DNA of 64,000 nucleotides, from contig JAJEKV010000066.1 in the NCBI GenBank assembly GCA_021234155.1, forward strand, positions 6,296,800 through 6,360,799, read 5' to 3'. Source of the stretch: Isoetes taiwanensis. Lineage: Eukaryota > Streptophyta > Lycopodiopsida > Isoetales > Isoetaceae. Position numbers and translations under genes: made by a program. Below, one piece after another: positions 31,164 through 41,605 of the stretch (position 1 is its first letter; each line of letters opens with the position of its first letter). The notes beneath the pieces are model-generated. The model was not told the origin of the DNA and searched no databases. It saw only the letters and a program-made list of their open reading frames with translations.

Positions 31164-32410
31164 CTAAGCAGCACCATCTTCATCAGTTTCATCGTCCAGG
31201 GTTCCGTCCTCTTCTACCTGCTGGCCTAGGTTCAACCTCCTATGGCCTTTTCCCTTACTACAACGTCCTCGAGATGTGTTTCTTCTGATACATTGCCTGT
31301 TTGTCAGGGTAATTGGCATTGGAGAGTCCGCTGGATCACGTACAGTTAAGTCCTCTGATGTAACTCTAGTATTACTTGCACCTGGCCTTTCTGTATCAGA
31401 CTCCTCCGCAGTATCTTCGTTGTCGTCTGACTCGTCCGAGAACATGTTCTCATCTAAATCATCTTCAACGTCGATAAAATGGGTACGTTGTTTCGTCAAC
31501 ATGGTTAGCGGCATTTACTGCAAGTAGCTCGTCCTCACTGTCTTCGAAGCTGTCCTCTTCTATTTCGAAATCTGCATCCATGGAAAAAAACTGTAGCTTA
31601 TCGACTACGGCTGCACCACTGTTGCGATTCAAAAGCCGCCAGTTTGAGAAGTTATATACAAGCTTGTCAGCCTTCTTATGCCGCAGGTGATTTCGCATGA
31701 CATTGTGTATGTACTTATAGGCACTCTAATTCCTCTCACTTGCACTATTGGAGGATACCAAGGAGAGGATAGTCATTGCAAGGGATTGTAATGTATCAGT
31801 AACTAAAATGCCTCTACGACCTTCAATTGTGTCTTCTTCAGTTGCTCTGATATTAAACACTGATCAACCCTTTGTTGCTTAGTCTGTCTTTCCACTATTT
31901 CAATTGTCCCTGCCATTCTTTTTTTGCCCATGCTTAACCCTATTGACCCTAGTCCATCCTCTGGTTAGTACATTTGCGCTGCAGGTGGGATAGTGTAATT
32001 GATCTCTTCTGTTTGGCACGATCCTTGACTATCTCTTGGCTGTATTCTTCTGCTGGTGTTCTTTTTTCGAGACAACACTTCAATTGCATCTTGTCATAGT
32101 TCGGCAGATGCAGTACAAGTTTGCACCCCAATTTTAGAGTCCCGTAAAATATGAGCTCAAATTCTTGTCGCAGATCCATTTATTGGCGTGTACCCATAAA
32201 ACACACATTGCTACTCATTCTAACCAAAGTCCTTCACAAATTCCCACTCTAGACCTCTCATTCGACCACCAGAATTTTGACACACACTTCTTCCATGTGC
32301 TGCTGCAACCCCCGTGGCCCTGCCATGACCAAGCGACGCCCCCGCACCCTTAGATGATGATGCATGACCACCGGCGACGCCTGATGTAGATGCATGACCA
32401 GCTGCCATTC
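31164..32410 (-). pseudogene. hAT-family transposase remnant (BED finger and dimerisation end)
   Basis: On the minus strand an N-terminal low-complexity Gly/Ala/His stretch (MAAGHASTSGVAGGHASSS) leads to LEWEFVKDFG and GCKLVLHLPNYDKMQL, like a plant BED-finger hAT transposase. Further on, SLVSSNSASERN-stop-SAYKYIHNVMRN and KKADKLVYNFSNWRLLNRN match the hAT C-terminal dimerisation block (SSACERNWSxxxxIHxxxRN), with the conserved Trp codon now TAG at about 31,724. It ends in an acidic tail (31,164-31,514 in another frame). The catalytic DDE core between the two ends is missing, so it is an internally deleted remnant. Confidence 0.75.
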
Positions 32411-32861
32411 CTGCTGCTAGAATTACCGTCTCTGCTCTGCTATTCTAAATATTCCTTAATCGTTTGAACTAAAGGCCGACACATATATATGCAAAGGAGC
32501 AAGCTCACTACCCATATGTTACATCGCCGTTTCGTTCGAGCGTAAGGAGAGAAGAACAAGAACCTATAGGTCTCTAAAGAACAGGGTAGGAACCCAAGAT
32601 CAGAAAACTCTGGGAAGGAGTAATCTCACTTCACATATTCTGGCACCAGGTGTCCAGGTCCCGAACACAAAACCAACACCTCAAAGGCTGACCGTTTCCC
32701 AAGGAGTATGTTCACTCAACCTGGTAGTCAACATTCGAGGTGAATTCTAAGGCTAAACACGTTTTCCTTATATATAATAATACACCTGCTCAAAACAGAC
32801 CAAACAATGGCGCAAAAACTTTTTTTCCTTTAACAAAATGCCCTAAAATATTTCGCAAATT

Positions 32862-33047
32862 TTCGCGTAAGCAAAACAGTTTTAAGCAAAACTGTTTCGC
32901 TTATGCAAAAATGTTTTTGCATAAGCAAAACTTCAGTTTCGTTTGCTTACGCAAAAATGTTTTCGCGTAAGCGAAACAGTTGCTTTGCTTACGCGATAAC
33001 GTTTTCGCGTAAGGAAACAGTTTCACTTACGCGAAAATTTCTCGGTG
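32862..33047. repeat. Array of short palindromic TTCGCGTAAGC/GCTTACGCGAA repeats
   Basis: At least eight alternating plus- and minus-oriented copies of a GCGTAAGC-AAAACAG word, including TTTTCGCGTAAGCGAAACAG and TTGCTTTGCTTACGCG, which can pair as successive hairpins. The array lies about 450 bp upstream of the hAT transposase start, where a hAT element would have subterminal binding repeats (inference). Confidence 0.85.
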
Positions 33048-33059
33048 CCGAAAATGTTT

Positions 33060-34870
33060 TTTAACGTATTTTTGACGTATTATACTTTAAATTTCCGCCG
33101 TTTCTTTCGAATAATATGTATTGCATATAAAACGTATATAGTATTGAACCTATCCCTGGTTTCAAGTAGAACTAGCCTGGTTACTTTGTCTCACAATGCG
33201 ACCTCCGGCATAATTGAGTGCATGGAACCATGAGAGATGAACGAGATACACATTGTGTTAGACAAATATCAAGCACCTGTGACAGAAATTTGAAGCATTT
33301 GTTCAATCGGTAGTGCCACCCAGTTGCACTCAGGATGTCATCAGCCGACAAAAATGAAGATGCATTCAAAGAAAAGTAAAAGCCATTGTCTGACCATATC
33401 ATATATTGGAATCGACAGGCAGGAAACTTGCATACACGTACATTGGAGATGGGCAAGAAATTTTATTTTACTATATCACTGATTAACAGTAGATTTGAAG
33501 TGGGAATTTTGGATTTGAACATGTAATACATGTTATTCTTGAAATGTAGAGCCTTTATAGTCCTCAAACACCTTACAGTCTTTAAATGGCCTCAAAGCCC
33601 TTCTGTAGCTTTGCAAACGGTTGGAGTATCTCGATATCGTTTTCAATAGCCTCAAAGCCCTTCTGTAGCTTTGCAAACGGTTGGAGTATCTCGATATCGT
33701 TTTCAATATTCTGAGAGTATGTTCTTTTATACAACCAAATAAGTAAATATTGAAAGCATAGGACTTCTACTTATTCCTAGCTCAATTTAACAAGGGCCTT
33801 CAGTTTAGGCATGGTCACAGAACTAATAGGTATTTTCTATGTATGTTGTCTTTCTTTATTATACCTTTGCTTCTTCTTATTATTTTTAATTTCTTTTAGG
33901 TTTCATCTTCTAGGTGTTTGAATATTGGAAATTCAATGGTATGACTCAAGTTTAAATTTTGATAGAATCTCTTCGACTCAATTTGAATTAATTAAGTTAT
34001 TTAGTTGTGGTGGTTTCTTCAAATAGAGTAGCTGCCCTATTGAGATGAAGCATGCATGCTATTCTTACTTAACATGCCTGTTAGAGCAGATTCCATCAAT
34101 TTTCCAACAAGTACATCCTTTTTCATGTCAAGCTAAGATATGCCTCGGTACTATGTGTATGTTATCTTTTGTCCACTTTGAAATCCCCCCAGTTCGCTTT
34201 TGAGAGTGGTGATTTTACACAAATTTTGGGCCTTAGACGCAAAAATGATTTCAAAGCTCTTAGTATATTTTCCAAGAGCTAATCCACCTAGAAACTAACC
34301 TTCCTATTGAAGAATAAAATTTGAAGAATAAAATCCATAGAATTCTAATATCTTAGCCCAAAAGCATTACACATTGATTAAAGATGTATAATATGGTTCA
34401 CACATGCAATATTTCATAGTGAGAAAATAAAAGATCCACTTTCTTCCTTGTTGCCATCGAACCGTCATCTCAAACTGTTACTACCATAATGAAAAAGTGC
34501 TTGGTACAATTGGCTATGAGAAATATAAGAGGTCTATTCTTAAAAAGGCTTACTTCTTGCTTACTTCTGCCATCTTACTTATATGCAAGGTGGATGGAGG
34601 CTGGCATGTTTGTATAGTTTTGAATTTAATGAAATCATAAAAGTCAAATAAGAAAAATGGAATTGAATAGTATCTGAGCTTCGGTCTATAAGATGCACAC
34701 ACTACAGATGATATCGTTAATAGGTCTTCCCCCATTTACATCATATTGCATCCCTCATAAAGGATTGTTCTCTACCAATACATGCTCATCACAAATGCAG
34801 GGACAAAAATTGCAATACAACACGATCATTCACAAGTGCACTAGTTTAATATGAGAGGGATAACATCAGG
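33060..34870. other. No recognisable gene; contains a 60-bp tandem duplication
   Basis: AT-rich sequence. 33,589-33,648 is repeated exactly at 33,649-33,708 apart from the last bases (unit starts GCCTCAAAGCCCTTCTGTAG). Nothing else recognised. Confidence 0.55.
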
Positions 34871-34875
34871 AATGG

Positions 34876-34960
34876 GGGTGTTATGCCCTATTATAACAAT
34901 CAAGGGCGGATGTCCGAGATTGTTATAGTATGGCATGAACACCCGAGTTCTCGGGTGTTA
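34876..34960. repeat. Compact inverted repeats (foldback)
   Basis: Left arm 34,876-34,901 (GGGTGTTATGCC...AACAATC) pairs with right arm 34,918-34,944 (GATTGTTATAGT...ACACCC) around a loop of about 16 nt. The right arm is then reused in a perfect small hairpin AACACCCGAG-TT-CTCGGGTGTT (34,939-34,960). It could be a tiny MITE, an RNA hairpin or a terminator-like structure. Confidence 0.8.
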
Positions 34961-35517
34961 TCTGCCTTAACAACATGGAAACCGGGTAGTTCATTCCGTT
35001 TTTAATGGAAGTCGGCCCTAGTCATTCCATTCAACAGCTAAAAAGTTTTGGTATCAGGTAAATTTTGGCTTCCATGTTGCCGGGGAACTGAGATTGGCTG
35101 CAACATTTTGCAACCTCAGAAGACCCGCTCCCGACTGCCGCCAGTCGCAGGACCCTTTCTAAGATTGCGGAATGCTGCTCCCAACCTCCGTTCCCCTATA
35201 CAAACTGGGCCCGAGAGCTTTATGGCCATTTTCTGGTGGTTTTATGGTGGTTTCCATAACAAGCTAAGTGTTTATGATCATTTGGCATAACAAACTATGT
35301 GCCTTTAATGGTGTTACTAGTGGGCAAAACCTCTGCATCAAACAACTGAAATTTGATCCCAGCTATAAAACTTCAGTCTCAAGTTGTTAAGAGCCTTAGA
35401 ATATTTTGAATCAAAGAAGATTTAATTTGTAAGCAAAATCTAAATATTCCATTAGTTAAATTTTATGGCATGACAAAAAGATATATGAAACATAATCTTC
35501 TTTTTTAAAATGGAAAG

Positions 35518-35600
35518 GCGTTGAACTTTGTGCCAGAAACGCCGCTATGCAGATGCATGCGGCATTCCCTTCCCCCATGCGGGACGCGGCGAGATTCACG
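35518..35600. repeat. Dispersed repeat pair, copy 1
   Basis: Shares GTGCCAGAAACGCCG, GCGGCATTCCCTTCCCCC and TGCGGGA with copy 2 at 37,595-37,675 (GTGCCGGAACACCAC, GCGGCGTTCCCTTTCCCCC, TGCGGGA). Confidence 0.6.
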
Positions 35601-37594
35601 CAAATTTTAAATTTTATTCAAGCCTCCTCTTCCTCTCTTCCTGTGTCTGAAAGACCGAGACCAACTGTAGTGGCGCTTCTGTCTCATGGCCGAGACAACC
35701 TGGATGGCACTTGAACCCTTCTCCTTCTAAGGTAATGGATACAGAGTAATGACACTGCAGTTTTTGAAAAATGCTTCTCACTATTTCTGATACGAAAACT
35801 ACAGGTCATCGCTCCACCAGTATTTTTGGGAAGTCTTTGAGCGATCCTTGAAGGTAATGTATAGAAAGTAATGGCATTGAAAGTTACATGTTCAGACTTA
35901 TTTTTCCTACACGAATCTGTGCCAAACCAAAGGTGAGACTTCTCTTCTTTTATTTACTTTGTTTGCAAACTTTGCTTGGGGTCGTTAGTCTTCTCCTAAA
36001 AACAAGAGCAGCATTGTAGGTATAAGTATTTCTTACTATTTGTATTTCTTTCCATTTGTATTTCCAATGCCATAGCATTGACTTACCATCTGTTCTTCTT
36101 CATTGGCTTGGACTGTCAGCTAGACTGAGGATGGTGGCAGGCTTCAGATGGCTTAGCAGACCTTTTTTTGGCTTAAGAAAGCTTAGCAGATCTTTCTCCC
36201 AAAGGAACATCAGCGTCAATTTTATACCATCTTATTTTAGAGATGTGCATTATATTAAAATGTTTGAAATAATTATTTAGGCTTGAAAATGTGCACATAA
36301 GCCGCACTATATAATTCATGTGCTATCCTGTGGACTATCAGCCTTGAACTGTTGGCGCACATGCTTGGAGTGGAGATGGTGTCCAAAAGAACTTCAAATC
36401 CCTGCCTCAAGCGGCCAAATCTCTGCCGCAATCATCCAGCTTCCTGCTATCTCATATTGGATGCCAAGCATTGCTGCACTGCAGAACTATCTAATTTCCT
36501 TGCAGCTCAGCTGTATCAAAGAGAAAACAAGCTCGGGTCATCGGTAAACCATTTGGAATAAAACCTGGCAAAGCTTTTAGTTCTGTGTGTTTTAATTTCT
36601 TTGATTGCATGTCTTATTTCTCTTGACATGTCTGTGATTAAAACTTTCAAATTCGTGGATGCTTTGTACAAAATTCCACATTTTGTATTTTAGAACTGCA
36701 AGATGACACCCACAAGGATTATAGATTTTCTGGCATTCTGCATGTAGATGAGTTTTCTGGATTTTTCAAAATTTAGCTGTTTGTTTACTTATTTTATATG
36801 CATGTTTTGGAAGGTGCATGTTTGACACAAAATTTCAATACATTCCTCCGGATTAGATCTTATATTACAGGATTGTCGTTATTATTTGTCAACTTTCCTG
36901 GACAAGCCGAAATTGTAGCAAACGGTGGATTCACATTGAAGAAAAAATGGAAAGAATTGCTTTGAGTGCCATGCAGTATTTGACCAAGTTTTATCATGTT
37001 TGCTGAAGAGTTCTATATGGGTTTTTTTTTTATGCAACTTCAATTGCAACCTCAATAGCAGGTACGATGCTTTTCTTTTATCATGGAAGGATGATTTGAT
37101 CACTACTAAGTTTACGAACCTCATGCCCCCTACATTGAATTAGTTACTTTTATGGCGCTTCTAGAATGTTTAGACAAATTCGGCAGAAGAATGATATTCT
37201 GAAGCTTCAAGGCCACTTCTGTAGTATTTTGGCATGATAATATATATTAGGAAACCTTTGCTTCAAACAGTTTATTTTTGCAATCCCCATTTAATAAAAA
37301 GTTGAGCTATTGTCCTCTGTGCGCTACTTATGGGTATTTTCCTCCTTAGGCATTCCTCTATAAGGAAATTGAGCATATTATGGAGTAAATTCAATTGAGT
37401 GTGCTATTGTCTTTTTTAAATTATGGCTTTTACCATCATAGATAGGCATTAATTCCTCCATTCACAAACATGAATGTGAAAAAAATGCTAGATGCATAAC
37501 TCTCCATGAGATACTATTGCCTCCATGGTTCCAAGTTATATAGCAGAATGGTTGTAGAAAGTTCGGTAATGGAGAATCTTATCTATTAAAATGG

Positions 37595-37675
37595 GAGCAT
37601 CTTGTTTTTTGTGCCGGAACACCACATTTTACGCCAATTGCGGCGTTCCCTTTCCCCCTTGCGGGATGCTAGAAT
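37595..37675. repeat. Dispersed repeat pair, copy 2
   Basis: Second member of the pair at 35,518-35,600. Both are embedded in TTAAAATGG-type flanks. Family unknown. Confidence 0.6.
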
Positions 37676-40440
37676 TATGAAGCAAAAAAAATGCAGAAAA
37701 GAGAGATCAGACAGCCATAAGCGCCGTAGAATTCCATTCATATTCTTGGGTTATAACTTAATCGATTTTTTGATGCTTTTTTCCTTTCTTTGGGCAGCAT
37801 ATCAATGGTTATATGTGGAGAAAGTATGGGCAAAAAGAACATGAAGAATAGCCCATTTCCTAGGTAAATCTTCTACCTCCATGCATTTGAGCTTCATCTG
37901 TTATTTGATTGTTTCAATACCATATCCAAATAGCCTTCCAAAGAACGGTTGTAACAGAGTAATATATTAGAAATTATAAGCTGGATTAAGATCACTTTTT
38001 TTTTTTTTTTTTTTTTTTTGGAGATCGGAAGCATTTTTTCCATATCCAAATTAAGTAGGCCTTTTCTGAATTCATTGAAGCATTTTCCAGCATGTGTACA
38101 GATCTGTCCAAGTTAAAGCATCTTCTTTTCTGCATGCCCATATTGCAGCGGACATTTTAAAGTATTATTCTGCTGCAAAAGCATTATTTTGATTTAGTTT
38201 TTTGCAAATTTGTCGTGTGCAAGAGATAATACAGATGTTACAAACTTTAAAGGATCTAGGTATGATAATTATGACATATGAAGGTTATGAGTTGTTTAAT
38301 CACTTTATTTGCTTCCAAATGTGTCTTCTCTTTCTATCCATGTCCATGTATAAGTTTTCATAGATCACATCACATGCCAGTATGTCAAATCTTAGATTCT
38401 TGGCATTCATCTTGGCAGCTACAAAATTATCATAAGCTTTGATATTCAGAAGAATAATGAGTCTGACACGGGGATTAAGAGGTACTTTCTAATTTAACTT
38501 CCCATATTTGATATCTTGAACGTTCTTCGCATGTCTGCTGCACGCTAAGAATTTAAGGTTAGATTAGCCATTAAGTTATGGTATTGCACTATAGGCTAGG
38601 AAAAATTCATACCATGTAATTACTCAAATCAGAGTCATATACATAAATGATGGATATTTAATTATCATTTCCCATTTCTTTAGGTCTGGAGATATGGAAA
38701 ATATCGATAGAGAAACATCAGAATTGTTGAAAATGTTCCTTGAGCAATCCCTTTAAGCATGTTCTTAAAATATATTGACCACATTTCTTTAGAAAAATCC
38801 ATTGCATGATGGTACTCTAATGCTGAATTATCTATAGATATTATTCAATCTTACTGCCACGTAATTGACTATAAAAAGGGATAATATAATGTGTTTCTTT
38901 ATACTTTCAAGGCAAGTCCAGTTTTCTCTTGAACCATTTCATATCTTTTGTTAATGTATTTAGGCTCAGATATGTGCCAATGAAGATGAGAATTGTTGAG
39001 AAGTTTTAAAAAGTAGTTCCATTATGGTATGAGCCATCATACGTTTGTTAGTTATTACATCTCGCCATATATAAATAGAAAGAATTTGGTGAACCTTACT
39101 CCAGCTCCTGCCTTTACAGTTTTTGTAGGGCCTGAATGACCAGCAAAATTGACTTGATTGAGGTAAATGACTTTGAAGTATGTTTTTGCATGAACTTTTG
39201 TGCAATTGCTTCTGTTGAACAGTTTGATATCGATGCTATGCCTCCACAATCAAAATTTAAGATGCTTCTATGAAGTGTATATAGCCAGTATATAGGCTGG
39301 TTTTTAATGTACATTTGCTGCATCATTATGGATTGTGTGGAGAATAGAAAGTACGTAGGAATACTCCACATATGGAGTGTCCTCTAGATCAATCTATATA
39401 TCAAGGATTTTTTAATTTTCTTTGTTATTTTCTCTATCATTCAAGATGTTATTGAATATGGAAGCTTAAGATTAGGGTGCTAATTCATTGTTGTAGGTCA
39501 CATGAGATGCATCATAGTGAGCCTGATACAATCTAGGATCAGATCAATACTGGTGCAATGCAAGGGAGTGTATATGCTATGTTTCCTTCTTTATAACACT
39601 CCTTTGATTGCTGCCAATGTTAGAAAATCTCTTCCATCTCATCATGATGTTGCCTGCCTTGGGAGTTTGCCATTGAATTGGAGCTTTGCCTTAACATCTA
39701 CAGCTCAGCCATGGATGTCAATTTGCATAAAAATCACATTTTTTTTTCAATAACTTGCTTAAAGTGTTATACATGCTTGGCTTGGGAGAGTTGTTTGCGA
39801 ACAACATGAATATGCCATTGTTTTCATTCCAGATGCTCAGTCAGATGCAATAAGAATCAAGGGAGCAAGCAAGACTCGGTTTGCATCAAAGTCAAACTGA
39901 GTTGCCAGTAGTAGTCGATGCTTTGGTTCCCTGCAATGTGAAAACATAAAAGGTGAATTGATAACATAATTTACCACTTCTAAATCAGAGCACAACAAAG
40001 GTATTTGTTAGTCTATGCAGTCCAAAATATGTAGCAAATATTGTAGTAGAGATCTATTGAACCATTTTGGCAATATAAGAACTCCACGAGGGAGAATTGA
40101 ACAACCACAAAATTGCATACGTTGTACAACTATGAAGCTTGGATGGAACTGAAATGCTACAGAAATATAATAATGCATGAAATCCAATGTGCATGGAAGT
40201 TAAACATGGCATTTTATCATTTCCACAATATGCATCTCCAATGTGATTTGTCCATCTCCACAATGTGCATCTCGCATCTCCCTTGCAGAAATTACAATTC
40301 TTGAACATTTGATGTGGTAGTTGGTGTGACCCTTGCTACTTTTTCATTATTTGTTATTCTATATTTTTATAGACCATTTAAAGCAAACATGCATGCTGAC
40401 TATGAAGGAAGTTAACCATAAAGAATTACAAATAGCATAA

Positions 40441-40482
40441 CACTACAAGAAACTTATCGCGGCGGCCAAGGCCGCCGCGAAC
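40441..40482 (+). mobile_element. CACTA-type transposon end with GC-rich hairpin
   Basis: CACTACAAGAAA is the conserved terminal sequence of plant CACTA (En/Spm) elements. It is followed by a perfect hairpin CGCGGCGGCC-AA-GGCCGCCGCG (40,458-40,479) and preceded by TAA, a possible 3-bp target duplication. I found no matching opposite end (TTCTTGTAGTG) in the window, so it may be a solo or truncated end. Confidence 0.5.
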
Positions 40483-40694
40483 GTTTCTCTTCCCCAACTC
40501 GTCTATACATGCTAGAAGACGCACATAATCAATTGAATGCATGTGTTACATATCTGAATATTCAGTTTTCCAACATATTCAGTTTTGTACATATTGCACC
40601 AGTTAACATACACTTTACGTACTCCATGGCGTTTATATGCTTCATTACATCTATACATTCCATGCAAGTCCTATGCAGTTGGACCAAACTATGT

Positions 40695-41390
40695 ATGAGC
40701 ATCAAAACACGCGGGACTTGAACCCGCAATATGCCATGTGTTCCTTGCCCATATGATACATGGATGCTAAGGTCGACGACCGTATGATCCCCGTTATACT
40801 TTCCATTCGTGTGTCTTTATTAATTATCGAAACCACCCGAGGACAATCAGTGGGTTTTGAGCATGGCTGGGGGTCGCCCATAACCAATAGCCTTACCACT
40901 AGATTGTCATCGCGACAGATATCATTTCCATTGTTTATTCGACGTCACCCGATGATAGTCAGTGGGTTTTGGGCCTGGAAGGGATTGCCCATAACCAATG
41001 GCTTGACCACTAGACTGCCAGCGCGATGAATGTCTTTCATAATTTTTGAACCACCCGATGATAGCCAGTGGGTTTTGAGCATGGCTGGGGGTCTCCCATA
41101 ACCAATGGCCTTACCACTAGGTCGTCATCGCGGTGTATATCCTTCAATTTTTGTTCATTCCCTTATAGTTGTCCTTTATTCTTTTTGTCATCATCCGATA
41201 GCAGCCAGTGGGTTATGAGCCTGGGAGGGGGTCGCCCATTACCAATGGCCTGACCACTAGACTGCCAACGCGATGAATGTATTCAACAAATTTTGAGCCA
41301 CCCGATGCCAACCAGTGGGTTTTGAGCTTGGGTAGGGGGTTGCCCATAACCAATAGCCTAACCACTAGGTCGCCAGCGCGATTGGCACAA
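40695..41390 (-). repeat. Tandem array of tRNA-like (SINE-head-like) monomers
   Basis: Five minus-strand units end at CAGTGGGTTTTGAGC-type words at 40,848, 40,960, 41,066, 41,206 and 41,313 (spacing 106-140 bp). On the minus strand each reads GCGCTGGCGACCTAGTGGTTA (A-box-like TGGCNNNCTAGTGG), ATTGGTTATGGGC, then GCTCAAAACCCACTG (B-box-like). A related unit at 40,700-40,780 has a perfect B box, GGTTCAAGTCCC. It resembles tRNA-derived SINE heads, but arranged in tandem. No canonical tRNA gene is present. Confidence 0.6.
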
Positions 41391-41605
41391 TTGTTCAATC
41401 GGTTTACTAAATATTTATGACGGGATTCTCACGGTAATCGAGTAGCAAACCATGTATCATACGGTCAAAAAAAAAAAGGGGAGAAAAATATACCTTGCAC
41501 ATGACGAGTGGTTCCATTATCGGTATCAACACCTGTACAATATAGATACCACAACTTTTTAGCGTACCAAATTACGTATCTACAATGGGACGAGAACGAA
41601 CCTGA

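Larger units (their letters stand above)
34961..40440. other. Long stretch with no recognisable gene
   Basis: 5.5 kb of AT-rich sequence with only short open frames on both strands. Items seen: a pair of dispersed repeats (35,518-35,600 and 37,595-37,675), a 24-nt poly-T at 37,996-38,019, and an open piece at 36,352-36,561 (CTAELSNFLAAQLYQREN) of no known family. No splice-consistent gene model found. Confidence 0.5.

Noticed and set aside
35048-35290. Open frame at 35.05-35.29 kb
   Set aside because: Short, no motif, no splice context; composition looks like chance reading of a GC-richer patch.
38018-38032. AGATCGGAAG resembling the start of an Illumina adapter after the poly-T
   Set aside because: Only ten bases match and the text then diverges; chance is plausible, though the adjacent 24-T run makes a local assembly problem possible.
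40043-40051. TCTCTACTA on the minus strand, like a Helitron 5' end
   Set aside because: A 9-mer is expected by chance about once in this much sequence, and it would point away from the Rep/helicase genes.
40700-40790. A canonical tRNA gene around GGTTCAAGTCCC
   Set aside because: The B box is perfect but I cannot form a complete cloverleaf with acceptor and anticodon stems; treated as a tRNA-like repeat.
40848-41330. CRISPR array (regular repeats)
   Set aside because: Plant nuclear context, irregular 106-140-bp spacing and repeats much longer and more variable than CRISPR repeats.
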